A DNA stretch of 64,000 nucleotides from Metabacillus arenae (GCF_014773385.1 NZ_JACXAI010000001.1:62001-126000), one strand, 5' to 3'; positions 20,372 through 31,116 are shown, numbered from the stretch's first letter. The notes: a model not told the origin generated them from the sequence alone. Numbers and translations: made by a program.

Positions 20372-21226
20372 CTAGTTCCTAACTAAAGGAAGGGTACAGC
20401 AGCGAAATGAGCCGCCTGATTTAATAATCTCTGATATATCAACCTCAATTATCTCATACCCTAAAGACCGAAGCTTTTTGTTAACTTCCTTGTTTTGCGG
20501 CAAGCTGATGATCTTTTTATCTCCAATCGACAATGTATTTGTACCCAATGTAAATTGTTCTTCCTCTGAAACTTCAATCAACTTGTATCGGCTCGAAAGT
20601 ATATCAATGTCATCCTTCGTTAAAGCAGGTGAATAGATTAGAGCTTCCTCTGAAGAAATTGGATTGAACACACAATCCAAATGCAGAATGTTTGATGCTA
20701 ATGGTAATGAAATGATTTCATAGTCAGGTAGTATATGCTGCAAATGTGAGGTTACACCTTCTTCGGTTCTATCACTTACTCCTACATAAACTGTGTTTTG
20801 ATCAACGATTACATCCCCTCCCTCTACACTATGTTCTTTTAAATTGAAATAAGGGATTTGCTGCTCGTCCAGCCAATTGATTAGTATTTTCTCTTCTCCT
20901 TGCCTCAGCTTCATCCCCATTTGTGATACAAACAGTTTTTCCCCAATTGTAAACCCGATATCCCTTGTAAAAACTTGTTCTGGATATCGTTCTATAGGGG
21001 GAAGTAAAATTGTTTCTATATTTCGCATACGAAGCTCGCCTAAAAATCGGTGATGTTGCTTTTGGGCTAATTTAGTATTAATGTTATCTTTTTTATATCT
21101 CCGCTGTGTTTCATTAATAATTTCACTGATTCTCATATATTTAGGTTCACATAAGATTACTTTATGTAAAGGGAAATACTCGCTTTGACAATTAACCTTC
21201 GTTTCATTATTAATACTCATTTCCAT
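20372..21226 (-). CDS. Dimethylarginine dimethylaminohydrolase-like protein (amidinotransferase/DDAH superfamily)
   Basis: A 284-residue pentein-fold enzyme of the guanidine-modifying superfamily. It has the substrate carboxylate and guanidinium contacts in FTRDIGF and SVEGGDVIV, a catalytic His in LHLDCVFNP, and the nucleophilic Cys near the C-terminus in GGSFRCCTLPLVR. These hydrolases convert arginine derivatives to citrulline-type products; the precise substrate cannot be told from sequence. Of three clustered ATGs I prefer 21224-21226, seven nt from GGAG. It is divergent from ypuA and is not part of the standard B. subtilis order. Confidence 0.8.
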   Translation of the reverse strand: MEMSINNETKVNCQSEYFPLHKVILCEPKYMRISEIINETQRRYKKDNINTKLAQKQHHRFLGELRMRNIETILLPPIERYPEQVFTRDIGFTIGEKLFVSQMGMKLRQGEEKILINWLDEQQIPYFNLKEHSVEGGDVIVDQNTVYVGVSDRTEEGVTSHLQHILPDYEIISLPLASNILHLDCVFNPISSEEALIYSPALTKDDIDILSSRYKLIEVSEEEQFTLGTNTLSIGDKKIISLPQNKEVNKKLRSLGYEIIEVDISEIIKSGGSFRCCTLPLVRN

Positions 21227-21473
21227 ATTCATTCTCCTCTGATCAGTTAGGCTTATTGAAATTTTGCCACAAAAACGTTGTTTCTAAACTTCATTTTAAT
21301 AGCAAGAAGCTATATAATTGAAACCAATTTTATTCTATTACGTCTAATTTATGATGCAACATTTTTCACACCACATGTTTTTACAACAAAAATTATGGGC
21401 ACTATTTCAAAAAAGATTTATAATAGGGCTTGTAAACATGGTTAATTCCATGTTCAAGAAGGAGGAAAATCGC

Positions 21474-22370
21474 TTGAGAAAATTATCATTGCTAATGCTC
21501 GTTACATTCCTTTTTGCTTTTCCGCAATTAAGTTTCGCTGATGCGGCAGAAGGGGACGTGATCATTACACTCGGAGAAGATTTATCAGATGAACAAAAAC
21601 AAGCATTGCTTGATGAGATGAAAGCTCCAGAAAACGCTCAAACCATTACAGTTTCAAATGAAGAAGAACATAAATATTTAGGAAAATACGTACCGAAAGC
21701 TCAAATCGGAACAAGAGCTCTCTCCTCTTCGACTATAACGATCGAGAAATCGGGTTCCGGTCTTGAAGTGGAGACAAATAAAATAACCTGGGTAACTGAT
21801 GAGATGTATTTAAATGCGTTAATGACAGCTGGTGTCAAGGATGCTACTGTATACGTCACGGCGCCGTCTGAAGTTTCTGGCACTGCAGCTCTTACCGGCT
21901 TGATTAAAGCGTATGAGCTTTCATCTGATGAAGCCATCCCAGAAGATGTAAAACAAGTTGCAAATGAAGAGTTGGTTAAAACGGCTGAGCTTGGGGAAGA
22001 AATCGGCCAAGAAGATGCATCAGCTCTAATGGCAAAAATCAAAGAGGAAGTCGCCAAAAACGGCGTTCCTGAAAATGAAGAGGATCTTCGAACAATGATT
22101 GAAAATGCAGCAAATGATCTCGGGATTACTCTTACGGAAGAACAAATGAACAGCCTAATTGAATTATTTAATAAGATGAAAAACATTGACATTGATTGGA
22201 ATCAGGTTGGCGACCAGTTGGATAAAGCAAGAGACCAGATTTCCAAGTATTTAGATAGTGAGGAAGGTCAAAACTTTTTACAGCAAGTAAAGGAATTCTT
22301 CATTGCTCTATGGAATGCGGTCGTTTCGTTCTTCTCTAATAGCGGAAACGAAACTGCTGAAGGACTTTAG
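21474..22370 (+). CDS. ypuA: YpuA-family exported protein (DUF1002)
   Basis: A 298-residue secreted protein. The start is a TTG (21474-21476) placed eight nt after AAGGAGG; starting there gives a standard signal peptide (LRKLSLLMLVTFLFAFPQ, cleavage after SFA) and the YpuA-type mature start DAAEGDVIITLGEDLS. The rest matches DUF1002: GxLITLGxDL-type opening, TxxNInWVT, TVYVTAPSEVSGTAALTGLIKAYE and acidic C-terminal helices. B. subtilis YpuA has been reported under cell-envelope stress control; its function is unknown. It lies upstream of lysA, as in B. subtilis. Confidence 0.88.
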   Translation: MRKLSLLMLVTFLFAFPQLSFADAAEGDVIITLGEDLSDEQKQALLDEMKAPENAQTITVSNEEEHKYLGKYVPKAQIGTRALSSSTITIEKSGSGLEVETNKITWVTDEMYLNALMTAGVKDATVYVTAPSEVSGTAALTGLIKAYELSSDEAIPEDVKQVANEELVKTAELGEEIGQEDASALMAKIKEEVAKNGVPENEEDLRTMIENAANDLGITLTEEQMNSLIELFNKMKNIDIDWNQVGDQLDKARDQISKYLDSEEGQNFLQQVKEFFIALWNAVVSFFSNSGNETAEGL

Positions 22371-22389
22371 GAAATTCATAAACTAAGCT

Positions 22390-22418
22390 AAAAAAGCTGG
22401 CTAATGCCAGCTTTTTTA
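22390..22418 (+). terminator. Bidirectional terminator between ypuA and lysA
   Basis: AAAAAAGCTGGC and GCCAGCTTTTTT form a perfect 12-bp stem around TAAT. It serves ypuA and, through its A-run, could also work for lysA from the other strand. Confidence 0.9.
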
Positions 22419-22518
22419 CTTGATTCAAGACAAATGGTTTGTTATTTATTTCATGCGCCTGGTTACTATTATGAATTAAAATTCATAGGCAGGCTTTTCA
22501 AGGCTCTTCCGCTTTTAT

Positions 22519-23841
22519 TCAAGAGTTCATCACTTTCGATTTATATGGTAAGTCTAAGCGCACGATATCTTCCAATGTCTCTCTTTTAATGACAAGCCCA
22601 GCTTCTCCATTTTCTACAAATACAACTGCAGGTCTTGGAATACGGTTATAGTTGTTTGACATTGAATAGCCATAGGCACCTGTACAGAAAACTGCCAAAA
22701 GGTCTCCTGGCTGCGCTTCTGGAAGCGGGACATCCCATATTAACATATCCCCGCTTTCACAGCATTTTCCTGCAATTGACACTTTGTTTTCGTGCTTAAC
22801 ATTCATTTTGTTGGCAAGCGCTGCTTCATATTTCGCTTGATACAAGGAAGGTCTGATATTGTCACTCATCCCACCGTCTATTGCTAAATATTTACGAATA
22901 TCAGGAATTTCTTTCTGTGAACCTACTGTATATAATGTCGTTCCTGCATCCCCTACTAATGAACGCCCAGGTTCAATCCATATTTCCGGCATATTCATGT
23001 TTAAGTCAGTGATCTTGTTTTTTACCGTTTCAATAATTTTTTCGACATATACATGCGGTTCTAGAGGTTCGTCCTCTTCTGTATATCGGATCCCAAATCC
23101 TCCACCCAAATTTATGACTTCAGGAACAAAAGAGAATTGACTTTTCCATTCCTTTAGTTTTTCAAAGATTTTATCTGCCGCCAATACAAAACCGGTTGTT
23201 TCAAAAATTTGCGATCCAATATGGCAATGAAAACCTAATAGTTCAAAAGAATTTAATTCTAATACCTGGTCAATCGCTTTTTCGACTTGCCCATTATGCA
23301 AATCAAATCCAAATTTAGAATCCTCTTGCCCAGTCGTAATGTAATCATGTGTATGCGCCTCAACTCCCGGGGTGACTCTTAAGAGAATTTTAGCCTTAGC
23401 CTCTAGCTCACGACAGATAGAGTTTAATAATTCAATTTCATAAAAATTATCAACCACAATACAGCCAATATTATGTTCAAGTGCCATTCTTAATTCTTCC
23501 TGGCTTTTATTATTACCATGAAAATGAATTCTTGAAGCTGGAAAACCCGCTGCAAGTGCTGTATATAACTCACCGCCTGAGACAACATCCAATGACAGCC
23601 CTTCTTCATGGGCCACTTGAATAATTGCCACTGATGAAAAGGCTTTACTTGCATAAGCAACCTGTGCTTTTACGTTTGCTTTGTCAAAAGCTGATTTAAA
23701 CCCTCTTGCTCTATTGCGGATTAATTCGACATCATAGACGTATAACGGAGTCCCGTACTTATTTGCTAATTCGAGTGTATCAACACCACCTATTTCAAGA
23801 TGGCCGTTTTGATTGATTTTGCTAGATCCATGTAAATACAA
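22519..23841 (-). CDS. lysA: Diaminopimelate decarboxylase LysA
   Basis: A 440-residue PLP-dependent decarboxylase of the alanine-racemase fold type that makes L-lysine from meso-diaminopimelate. The PLP lysine is Lys66 in VAYASKAFSS; HIGSQ, the LGGGFGIRYT phosphate loop, EPGRSLV and the CCESGDML active-site segment of the partner subunit are all present. It follows the spoVA operon, as in B. subtilis. No L-box or T-box leader was seen. Confidence 0.96.
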   Translation of the reverse strand: MYLHGSSKINQNGHLEIGGVDTLELANKYGTPLYVYDVELIRNRARGFKSAFDKANVKAQVAYASKAFSSVAIIQVAHEEGLSLDVVSGGELYTALAAGFPASRIHFHGNNKSQEELRMALEHNIGCIVVDNFYEIELLNSICRELEAKAKILLRVTPGVEAHTHDYITTGQEDSKFGFDLHNGQVEKAIDQVLELNSFELLGFHCHIGSQIFETTGFVLAADKIFEKLKEWKSQFSFVPEVINLGGGFGIRYTEEDEPLEPHVYVEKIIETVKNKITDLNMNMPEIWIEPGRSLVGDAGTTLYTVGSQKEIPDIRKYLAIDGGMSDNIRPSLYQAKYEAALANKMNVKHENKVSIAGKCCESGDMLIWDVPLPEAQPGDLLAVFCTGAYGYSMSNNYNRIPRPAVVFVENGEAGLVIKRETLEDIVRLDLPYKSKVMNS

Positions 23842-24219
23842 TTAAATCCCTCTTTTCTATCTGCCGCTATACTAGATATGAGAAATCGAGGTTAGATCAG
23901 ATGTTATTGGTTACCATCTTTTCCCCATATCTAAAATGTTAGAAGCTTGATTTTATGTAAAGGCTCAGGTTCTAAGAGACCTTTTATAATATACCGAAAA
24001 CTGAAAAAAGGACACAGCTAAAATTCCATTTGCCTTTAGTCCTTCCCTAATTTCCCACTCCAGTGAATACCTTAACTATCAATGTAGACTTTGTTTCAAG
24101 ATTACCTCAGGTCAAGCGCCTAACTCTATCAGCCAATCCTCCTAAAAACGGTGCCTCCTTAATAACAGGCACTTCCGTTCTTCTTTTCAGAAACAAACTT
24201 TATGAAAAAACAGTCTAAG
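23842..24219. other. Intergenic region between lysA and the spoVA terminator
   Basis: About 380 bp with no convincing gene. A GGTATATTATAAAAGG segment on the minus strand near 23985 could be the -10 of a lysA promoter, but the -35 is poor. I saw no lysine riboswitch core motifs. Confidence 0.4.
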
Positions 24220-24257
24220 TAAAAAGACAGTTAACAACCTGAAGTTATCAACTGTCT
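24220..24257 (-). terminator. Terminator of the spoVA operon
   Basis: AGACAGTT (24225-24232) pairs with AACTGTCT (24250-24257), and TTTTTAC follows on the minus strand, about 65 bp past spoVAF. Confidence 0.75.
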
Positions 24258-24321
24258 GCTTCTTTAATCCTTCACATGGTTAAAAATACAATATCACAAT
24301 TTTATCACAGATTCAATTCCC

Positions 24322-25806
24322 TTATGAGCCAGTTCCTTTTGGCTGTCTTCTTATATTTTGCGGGTGGACAATACTAGGCCGGACATTTGCCCCAGGTACT
24401 GATGTTCTTATTAGTACATGCCAAAACGCTTTGGCATTAAAGGGAAGGAATGGCCATAAATATGGTGTATTGAGTGAACGGATACTCGCCAAAAATAGAA
24501 GATATAATGTTATCCCAATGACAAACCCTTCAGCTTTAAATATGGTAACGGCTACCATTAACAATAAGCGCATGATTTTATTTGCTAAGCTTAATTCATA
24601 ACTCGGTGTTGTATAACCACCGATGGCAGCGAGTGAAACATAAAGGATTACTTCAGGTACAAATAAACCAACATCTATTGCGATTTGACCTATCAATACG
24701 GCAGCAATCAAGCCCATGGCTGTAGATAAAGCAGTTGGGGTATGGATGGCTGCCATCCTAAGAAACTCAACTCCAAAATCAGCTAAGTAAATTTGTACTG
24801 CGATTGGAATATTGGTTTGCTCGTTCGGGCCAATAAAAGCAATTTGTTTTGGTAATAGAGAAGGTTCCAATACAAACAAAAGCCATAACGGTGCTATGAA
24901 AGTAGAAGACAAAATTCCAAGAAACCTTACCCACCTTAGAAATGTTCCTACTGCTGGAGCTTGCCGGTATTCTTCAGCGTGTTGCACATGATGAAATAAT
25001 GTAGTTGGTGTAATGATTACACTTGGTGAGGTATCTACAATTATAATGACATGTCCTTCAAGAAGATGATTTGCAGCTACATCTGCCCTTTCTGTATACC
25101 GAACCAAAGGGTAAGGGTTAATTCCCTGTTTGACAAGAAATTCTTCTACTGACTTATCAGACATCGTTAACCCATCAATATCAATAGATTTTAACTCTTT
25201 TTTTACTACATCAATAAGATCCGGATCAGCAACATCTTCAATGTATGCTATACAAATATCAGTTTTTGATCTTTCGCCAACCTTCATCATTTTGTAACGA
25301 AGCCGTTCATCTCTTATTCGTCTTCTGATAAGGGCTGTATTCACAATAATATTTTCAACAAATCCATCCCGTGCACCACGGACGACCTTCTCTGTATCAG
25401 GCTCTTCTGGTGAACGGCCTGGATAGCTGCGGACATCTACGATGAAGGCAAAGTCACAGCCATCTATTATGATCGCTATTAACCCTGATAAAACTTGATC
25501 TACAGCTTCATCAATTGTTGAAACCTTTTCTACCTGCTGATTGACGATGCGGTTTTCAACAATCTGTTTGATTTTGGTTTCATCTTTTTCATTGTCATTG
25601 ATCGTTATTAATTGCTTCAAAACATGAATCACATATTGTGTATCACAAAGACCATTTACAAAGTAAAGATGAATTTCTTTGCCGAAAACATGAAATTTCC
25701 GTACTCCTAAATCAAAGCTTGTCCCCAACCCTACATTCTGTTTGAAAAACTTTTCATTTTCAGTGACTTTTGAAAAAATCGGTGTTTTTGACTTTTCTTT
25801 ACTCAA
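24322..25806 (-). CDS. spoVAF: Stage V sporulation protein AF (GerA-family membrane protein)
   Basis: A 494-residue protein of the GerA spore-germinant-receptor A family. A cytoplasmic N-terminal domain (about 1-290) contains [21 protein letters not shown], and about five membrane segments follow (about 290-450). It is the last spoVA gene; in B. subtilis SpoVAF modulates germination with an accessory small protein. I prefer a TTG start at 25804-25806, eight nt after AAGGAG, because the in-frame GTG three codons earlier lies within that site. It overlaps spoVAEA by 8 nt. Confidence 0.92.
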   Translation of the reverse strand: MSKEKSKTPIFSKVTENEKFFKQNVGLGTSFDLGVRKFHVFGKEIHLYFVNGLCDTQYVIHVLKQLITINDNEKDETKIKQIVENRIVNQQVEKVSTIDEAVDQVLSGLIAIIIDGCDFAFIVDVRSYPGRSPEEPDTEKVVRGARDGFVENIIVNTALIRRRIRDERLRYKMMKVGERSKTDICIAYIEDVADPDLIDVVKKELKSIDIDGLTMSDKSVEEFLVKQGINPYPLVRYTERADVAANHLLEGHVIIIVDTSPSVIITPTTLFHHVQHAEEYRQAPAVGTFLRWVRFLGILSSTFIAPLWLLFVLEPSLLPKQIAFIGPNEQTNIPIAVQIYLADFGVEFLRMAAIHTPTALSTAMGLIAAVLIGQIAIDVGLFVPEVILYVSLAAIGGYTTPSYELSLANKIMRLLLMVAVTIFKAEGFVIGITLYLLFLASIRSLNTPYLWPFLPFNAKAFWHVLIRTSVPGANVRPSIVHPQNIRRQPKGTGS

Positions 25807-26368
25807 CGTATCCACTCCTTTCCAAGACGAGATTGACTGCTTTCATCGTTATCGGTGCTCCATACAGAACACTGTCCATTCTTGCCATTTTGCCAATATC
25901 TCCTATACCAACAATAATTGGAACGTTCAATTCATCTAAACAATAAACAGTGTCACCGCTCATTCTGCCTACTTCAAATTCTTTTATCCCGTTTTTATCT
26001 ACCCCATACTCAGTAAGCTCACCATAGCGATCAATACTAATATCAACTCTAGTCCATTCGGTTTGATGGGTTTTTGATGCAACTGCAATAATGCCTAAGA
26101 CGATTATATTTGGATGAGTTGCTACATATTTGAGAGCTTTTTCACCCATGCCTTCCCCTAATAAACCACAATCATCAAACATGACAAAAACTGGATCATA
26201 TGGAGTTTCCAAAATGAGTTCGACCATTTCTTCACCAGACAGGGTAGTGGGATTCCCTTGAGATCTCGAGATGCACCGGCCTCCAATTTGGGCTGCAACA
26301 TATTCAATTGTTTTTACAGCATATACATCTCCATCCGTAACAAGAATGACCCGTCTGACTTCTTCCAT
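25799..26368 (-). CDS. spoVAEA: Stage V sporulation protein AEa (SpoVAEA)
   Basis: A 189-residue soluble protein opening with [13 protein letters not shown], an alternating beta/alpha domain without membrane segments. Contains [19 protein letters not shown] and [10 protein letters not shown]. It belongs to the operon that takes up dipicolinic acid into the forespore and releases it in germination; the exact job of this subunit is not settled. Close spacing to spoVAEB (5 nt) indicates co-transcription. Confidence 0.92.
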   Translation of the reverse strand: MEEVRRVILVTDGDVYAVKTIEYVAAQIGGRCISRSQGNPTTLSGEEMVELILETPYDPVFVMFDDCGLLGEGMGEKALKYVATHPNIIVLGIIAVASKTHQTEWTRVDISIDRYGELTEYGVDKNGIKEFEVGRMSGDTVYCLDELNVPIIVGIGDIGKMARMDSVLYGAPITMKAVNLVLERSGYVE

Positions 26369-26373
26369 GTTGA

Positions 26374-26727
26374 TTATCCTTTCGGTTTAAAGACTAATGC
26401 CACTAAAAAGGCAAACAAAAGGGCAGCTGAGATTCCAGCGGAAGTTAACTCGAACATCCCAATTCCGATTCCCAAAAATCCGTGCTTATCTGCCTGATGC
26501 ATTGCACCATGAAGTAAATTATGCCCAAAGCTGGTTATTGGAACGGTAGCACCAGCCCCTGCAAATTTAACAAAGTTGTCATATAAATCGAATCCATCCA
26601 AAATAGCGCCTATTACAACAAATGAACTCATAACGTGAGCAGGAGTCAATTTAAAGTAATCAAGCAATATCTGCCCAACTACACAAATAGCTCCTCCGAC
26701 TGCAAACGCAATTAAGTATTCTATCAT
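26374..26727 (-). CDS. spoVAEB: Stage V sporulation protein AEb (SpoVAEB)
   Basis: A 117-residue membrane protein with about four hydrophobic segments and the SpoVAC/SpoVAEB family motif [20 protein letters not shown]. With SpoVAC it is thought to form part of the DPA channel in the spore inner membrane. The start codon overlaps the spoVAD stop by one base (TAATG). Confidence 0.94.
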   Translation of the reverse strand: MIEYLIAFAVGGAICVVGQILLDYFKLTPAHVMSSFVVIGAILDGFDLYDNFVKFAGAGATVPITSFGHNLLHGAMHQADKHGFLGIGIGMFELTSAGISAALLFAFLVALVFKPKG

Positions 26728-27749
26728 TATTGATTCACACTCCCTGCTGCTCTTTCAAACACAACTCCATGGGCAATTGTTGGGATCGTTTCTTTTTGTT
26801 GAATCATAGTTGGACTCAGCAACGCACCAGTTGCTACAACAAAAACTTTTTGAATATTTCCTTTTCGAAGCTCATCAAATATATGGCTGTATGTGACGAC
26901 TGCTGAACATGCACAGCCACTCCCGCCAGCAAATACATTCTGATCTGGCCGATATATTAAAAGACCGCAATCATTATGATTTTCGTGAACATCGATCCCT
27001 TCTTCCTTAAGCAAGTCCTTTAAAATTGGACTTCCTACGCCTGATAAATCTCCTGTTAAAATTAGATCGTATTCATCGGCAGATACCTGCAGATCTTCTA
27101 AATGTTTTTGGATGGTATCTGCAGCAGCAGGCGCCATGGCAGAACCCATATCAAATGGATCTTTAATGCCAAGATCCATAACTCGCCCAATTGAAGCAGA
27201 CGTTATTCTTATATCTGTTGGCTCCTTACTTACAATGACGGCTCCCGCCCCAGAAACTGTCGAAGTGGCTGTATCAGGCTTTTGTCCGCCGTATTCAGTA
27301 GGATATCTAAACTGTCTTTCTGCTGTTGCATTATGGCTGCTTGTAGCCGCCATAATTCGATTTGCAAATCCGCCGTCTACTAAGGCAGCCCCGACAGCAA
27401 GCGTCTCCATTGATGTCGAGCATGCACCAAACATACAAAGAAAGGGAGTCATGATATGTCTCGCCACATAGTTTGCTGTTACATTTTGGTTTAAAAGGTC
27501 TCCTGCCAAAAAGAAATCAATATCGTCAATTTTTAGGTTCCCTTTATTAAGACTTTGATCCACTGCTTGCTGCATAAGTCTTCGTTCAGCTAGTTCCCAG
27601 TTGTCTTCATTGCAGTGCAGCTCGTCATATGTAACATCAAATCCCGTGCCGAGCGGCCCGTCTTTCTCCTTTGGACCAACTGCTGTTCCGCTTGATTGCA
27701 CATATATTCCATTATCAAACTTCCATGTTTGCTTTCCAACCAATTTCAT
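26727..27749 (-). CDS. spoVAD: Stage V sporulation protein AD
   Basis: A 340-residue protein with a thiolase/ketoacyl-synthase-like fold and [13 protein letters not shown], where the condensing-enzyme cysteine would lie. In B. subtilis SpoVAD binds dipicolinic acid directly. The start is placed at the ATG at 27747-27749 (MKLVGKQTW), six nt after AAGGAGTG; the GTG three codons upstream is part of the ribosome binding site. Length then matches its homologues. Confidence 0.95.
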   Translation of the reverse strand: MKLVGKQTWKFDNGIYVQSSGTAVGPKEKDGPLGTGFDVTYDELHCNEDNWELAERRLMQQAVDQSLNKGNLKIDDIDFFLAGDLLNQNVTANYVARHIMTPFLCMFGACSTSMETLAVGAALVDGGFANRIMAATSSHNATAERQFRYPTEYGGQKPDTATSTVSGAGAVIVSKEPTDIRITSASIGRVMDLGIKDPFDMGSAMAPAAADTIQKHLEDLQVSADEYDLILTGDLSGVGSPILKDLLKEEGIDVHENHNDCGLLIYRPDQNVFAGGSGCACSAVVTYSHIFDELRKGNIQKVFVVATGALLSPTMIQQKETIPTIAHGVVFERAAGSVNQ

Positions 27750-27764
27750 TTCAATCACTCCTTC

Positions 27765-28220
27765 TTATGACGGGAATACACTGTTAAAGAAAAACCTAAT
27801 CATCCCAACTATATAAGCTGCGACAACCCCAAAAACGATTACACTCCCAGCAAGTTTGAACATATTAGTTGCTACCCCAAGAACTAATCCTTCGCTTCGA
27901 TGTTCAAGAGCGGCGCTTGTCATTGAGTTAGCAAAACCTGTTACAGGGACAGCAGACCCTGCTCCTGCAAATTGGCCGATTCGATCATATATGCCAAAGC
28001 CAGTTAAAAGCGCTGAAATTAAAATCAGTGTTGCTACTGTTGGATTTCCAGCTGTTTTCTCATCAAAATTAAAACAATACATATAAAAGTTTTGAATCCC
28101 TTGCCCGATTGTACAAATGATTCCACCAACGACAAATGCCTTTAAACAATTGAGAAAATAGGGGACTTTCGGCTGATAATCCTTTATTTTATTTGAATAA
28201 TTTTCTTTCAACTTTTCCAT
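27765..28220 (-). CDS. spoVAC: Stage V sporulation protein AC
   Basis: A 151-residue membrane protein with four to five hydrophobic segments, a charged N-terminal tail and the family motif GAGSAVPVTGFANSMTSAAL. B. subtilis SpoVAC behaves as a mechanosensitive channel for DPA release. I use the ATG at 28218-28220 after AAGGAGTG, rather than the GTG embedded in that site. It is clearly paralogous to SpoVAEB. Confidence 0.95.
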   Translation of the reverse strand: MEKLKENYSNKIKDYQPKVPYFLNCLKAFVVGGIICTIGQGIQNFYMYCFNFDEKTAGNPTVATLILISALLTGFGIYDRIGQFAGAGSAVPVTGFANSMTSAALEHRSEGLVLGVATNMFKLAGSVIVFGVVAAYIVGMIRFFFNSVFPS

Positions 28221-28241
28221 TTCTTTTATCACTCCTTATTG

Positions 28242-28664
28242 TTAGAGATCTACAAAATAGATCCAATGAAACAATGAACCAAAAACCTTCCCAAAAACGA
28301 ATGCCATTAACAGGATGACGATCTTATCAGCTATCCCTATTCTTTTTGCAAGAATAGGAAATACATTTAAAACTTCTGTTAAGGCTGCAGCTAACATTCC
28401 AAAAAAAATTCCATCCAGCAGTCCGATTGGGATTAAGAAAAGTTGTGATAGATTGAGAATCGTATTTCTAAGGCTGGCCCATCCCCCTGACACGGCTCCC
28501 AAAATAACACCCAATTCGTATAAATGGATTGCACCTGTTGTTTTGGTAAGTTGAGTGAGCCTTGGGATAATGCCCAATACGGTCAGAAAGGCTACAAACC
28601 CTGAACCTACTGCAATTCCTCCTGCAAATCCAATAAATAGGACGAGTATGATGTTAATGATCAT
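28242..28664 (-). CDS. spoVAB: Stage V sporulation protein AB
   Basis: A 140-residue polytopic membrane protein with four or five hydrophobic segments ([20 protein letters not shown] at the start, and [18 protein letters not shown]). It belongs to the DPA uptake machinery. It overlaps the end of spoVAA by 11 nt; the ATG at 28662-28664 is preferred over the adjacent TTG. Confidence 0.93.
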   Translation of the reverse strand: MIINIILVLFIGFAGGIAVGSGFVAFLTVLGIIPRLTQLTKTTGAIHLYELGVILGAVSGGWASLRNTILNLSQLFLIPIGLLDGIFFGMLAAALTEVLNVFPILAKRIGIADKIVILLMAFVFGKVFGSLFHWIYFVDL

Positions 28665-29274
28665 CAAGTTTTTTCATGCTTTCCTTGTTTTCATTCATGG
28701 CAACATATTGATCCAAATCAAGCTGATAATTAAACATTTCTACTTCCATTGGACTAGGTTCTTCATTAATTCTTTTCTTAAACAAGTGATTAAAGAACAA
28801 AATCATCCCCAGACCAAGACCTATTGAGTATGGAATTTGCAGCAGTAAAGGCTTTTCTGAGCTGTGACCAGTAATAATTTTGTAAACCCTTTGATGAACA
28901 GCTTGCATGCTAACATCTTCATGGAAGTTCATAATCGCAAGTGCTGCCCCTACAAACAATAGCAACCAAACCAGAATCAGCATAACCGGTGAGAAGTTGT
29001 ATTTTTTATACATAATTTCGACGATCGTCTGTGATGAACCGACTGTTTGAACATCAATTTCTGGATCGTAATGATGAATCTCTGCAAGCATCTGCATTAC
29101 ATCGATAATGACAATATTTTTATCACTCATGTTGACTCTATGAACGACAAGCTCCTTTATTGGATTAATCAATTCCTGATTCCCTACTACCTGAGCAAGC
29201 TTTTCAATCGTAATAATTTCATTTGGAAGGACTTGAAGACGGTGTCTCGGTCTGATATAGATTATTTTTTCCAT
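28654..29274 (-). CDS. spoVAA: Stage V sporulation protein AA
   Basis: A 206-residue protein with an N-terminal soluble domain ([16 protein letters not shown]) and two membrane segments (about 96-116 and 143-165). It is the first gene of the spoVA operon, whose products import dipicolinic acid into the forespore. The ATG at 29272-29274 gives the 206-residue length usual for the family and follows GGAAG. A good sigma-G promoter lies about 140 bp upstream. Confidence 0.93.
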   Translation of the reverse strand: MEKIIYIRPRHRLQVLPNEIITIEKLAQVVGNQELINPIKELVVHRVNMSDKNIVIIDVMQMLAEIHHYDPEIDVQTVGSSQTIVEIMYKKYNFSPVMLILVWLLLFVGAALAIMNFHEDVSMQAVHQRVYKIITGHSSEKPLLLQIPYSIGLGLGMILFFNHLFKKRINEEPSPMEVEMFNYQLDLDQYVAMNENKESMKKLDDH

Positions 29275-29412
29275 CACAATCACTTCCTGGTTTCATAATA
29301 AAGTGAGACTTCCATCCGTCTTGAAGAGAAGCTTATCTATGGATGGTAAAAAACTTAGGTAAAGCACTTTCAATAGGACTTTTTGCAGAGCAGAAATTTC
29401 TCTTGTATATGT

Positions 29413-29443
29413 TAGTATGACTTCAAGGAATTTTAATCATTCA
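29413..29443 (-). promoter_or_regulatory. Sigma-G promoter of the spoVA operon
   Basis: On the minus strand GAATG (29438-29442) is followed after 18 bp by CATACTA (29413-29419). This matches the sigma-G pattern GHATR-N17/18-CATWMTA and the known sigma-G control of spoVA in B. subtilis. Confidence 0.85.
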
Positions 29444-29472
29444 GCTTGACAATAAGTCTAAAATTTACCAAT

Positions 29473-29514
29473 AAAAAAGACCTATCTAACTTTTGGTTAG
29501 ATGGGCCTCTTTTA
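29473..29514 (-). terminator. Terminator of the spoIIA operon
   Basis: On the minus strand AGGCCCATCTAAC pairs with GTTAGATAGGTCT around CAAAA (one G-U and one mismatch), followed by TTTTTTATT, just past the sigF stop. Confidence 0.85.
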
Positions 29515-29528
29515 TAAACTCCTTTTAC

Positions 29529-30281
29529 CTATTCATTCATTTGTTCTTTAATTTGCAAGAGTATTTTTTTCTCTAAGCGAGAAACCTGGACTTGTGAGAT
29601 CCCAAGCCTTTCTGCCACTTCAGATTGTGTCTGATCCTTGTAATATCTTAGGTAAACAATTAACTTTTCCCGTTCCTCCAGATCTCGTATGGCTTCTTTT
29701 AAAACAATTTTGTCGAACCATTTTGATTCTGAGTGATCGGCAATTTGATCAAGTAATGTAATAGGGTCTCCATCGTTTTCAAAAACTGTTTCATGGATGG
29801 ATGATGGGGCCCTGACAGCCTCTTGAGCAAGAACTACGTCTTCAGGTGAAATTTCCAAGTAATCTGCAATTTCAGTGACAGTAGGCACCTTACCAAGCCT
29901 TTTTGATAACTCGTCTTTTGCACGGCGAATTTTATTTCCAAGTTCTTTAAGTGAACGACTTACTTTAACAGTGCCATCATCTCTGATAAATCTCTGAATT
30001 TCACCGATAATCATTGGAACTGCATACGTTGAAAACTTTACATCATAAGATAAATCGAATTTATCAACTGATTTTAAGAGACCGATACATCCGATTTGAA
30101 ACAAGTCGTCAGGTTCATACCCCCTGTTTAGGAAGCGTTGGACCACTGACCAGACGAGCCTCATATTTCGTTCAACAATCAAATCTCTTGCTTGCTGTTC
30201 ACCTTGCTGACTTCGCATAATGAGATCTTTCACTTCATGGTCTTTTAACTGCTTTTTTTCGTTCTTGATCTCAACATCCAT
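29529..30281 (-). CDS. sigF: RNA polymerase sigma-F factor
   Basis: A 250-residue sigma-70-family factor of the SigF/SigB group. Region 2 (DLFQIGCIGLLKSVDKFD...FSTYAVPMIIGEIQRFIRDD), region 3 (KELGNKIRRAKDELSKRLG) and the region 4 helix-turn-helix (QSEVAERLGISQVQVSRLEK) are all intact. It directs the first forespore-specific gene expression and is held inactive by SpoIIAB. It is the last gene of spoIIAA-spoIIAB-sigF. Confidence 0.97.
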   Translation of the reverse strand: MDVEIKNEKKQLKDHEVKDLIMRSQQGEQQARDLIVERNMRLVWSVVQRFLNRGYEPDDLFQIGCIGLLKSVDKFDLSYDVKFSTYAVPMIIGEIQRFIRDDGTVKVSRSLKELGNKIRRAKDELSKRLGKVPTVTEIADYLEISPEDVVLAQEAVRAPSSIHETVFENDGDPITLLDQIADHSESKWFDKIVLKEAIRDLEEREKLIVYLRYYKDQTQSEVAERLGISQVQVSRLEKKILLQIKEQMNE

Positions 30282-30293
30282 AGCAGATCTCCC

Positions 30294-30734
30294 TTAATTA
30301 CATAAAGCTTTACTTTTAGTTAAGTGCTTAGTTAATTTAACACTAGTTCCTGTTTCATGAGAAGACTCAATAGAGACCTCATCCATGAAATTTTCCATAA
30401 TTGTAAATCCCATTCCTGAACGCTCTAATTCAGGCTTTGTAGTGTATAAAGGCTGACGGGCCTCATCAATATCTTGGATTCCTGCCCCTTTGTCCTTTAT
30501 TGTCATATGAACGATCCCATCATCAAGAATGACAGAAATATATACAATGCCATTTGGATCGTTGTCATAACCATGGATAATTGCATTCGTAACTGCTTCT
30601 GAGACAACGGTTTTAATTTCGGTTAATTCATCCATTGTCGGATCAAGTTGAGCGATAAAAGCAGCAACTGTGACCCTTGCAAAAGATTCATTCTGGCTTA
30701 AAGAAGAAAACTGAAGGTTCATCTCGTTTTTCAC
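30294..30734 (-). CDS. spoIIAB: Anti-sigma-F factor / serine kinase SpoIIAB
   Basis: A 146-residue GHKL-fold kinase that binds sigma-F and phosphorylates SpoIIAA. The ATP-site boxes are seen: [16 protein letters not shown] (N box), [10 protein letters not shown] (G1) and [14 protein letters not shown] (G2). The GTG start overlaps the spoIIAA stop (GTGA), giving translational coupling that balances the two proteins. Very close to the B. subtilis protein throughout. Confidence 0.97.
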   Translation of the reverse strand: MKNEMNLQFSSLSQNESFARVTVAAFIAQLDPTMDELTEIKTVVSEAVTNAIIHGYDNDPNGIVYISVILDDGIVHMTIKDKGAGIQDIDEARQPLYTTKPELERSGMGFTIMENFMDEVSIESSHETGTSVKLTKHLTKSKALCN

Positions 30735-31084
30735 GATGCCACCCCCAATGTTTCCAACGCCTTTTTCTCTGTTTTCTCTAAACGGATGATTTTAAATAAA
30801 CCCGACATATCAAATAACCGCTTAACAGCAGGGGAAATTGAACATACAACCATTTCGCCGCCCATCTGTTTGATCTGTTTATATCTGCCTAAAATGACTC
30901 CTAAACCTGAGCTATCCATAAATGATAATTGTTCTAGGTTCAAAACAATATGTTGAATGCGATTTTCCTCTAAAGTCTTTGTGACTTTTTCTCGTAATTC
31001 CTCAGCAGCATGGTGATCCAATTCTCCAGACAACCGAATACATAGCACAGATTTCTTCACATTGAGTTCTACCGCTAGACTCAT
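30731..31084 (-). CDS. spoIIAA: Anti-anti-sigma factor SpoIIAA
   Basis: A 117-residue STAS-domain protein. The phosphorylated serine is Ser58 in [15 protein letters not shown], the site used by SpoIIAB and reversed by SpoIIE. Unphosphorylated SpoIIAA displaces sigma-F from SpoIIAB in the forespore. It is the first gene of the operon, preceded by GAAGGAGG and a sigma-H-like promoter. Confidence 0.96.
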   Translation of the reverse strand: MSLAVELNVKKSVLCIRLSGELDHHAAEELREKVTKTLEENRIQHIVLNLEQLSFMDSSGLGVILGRYKQIKQMGGEMVVCSISPAVKRLFDMSGLFKIIRLEKTEKKALETLGVAS

Positions 31085-31116
31085 CCATCTTCCTCCTTCA
31101 ATTGTGGATAGAGAGT

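Noticed and set aside
23842-24219. Lysine riboswitch (L-box) or T-box upstream of lysA
   Set aside because: None of the conserved L-box blocks or the T-box TGGNACCGCG sequence is present.
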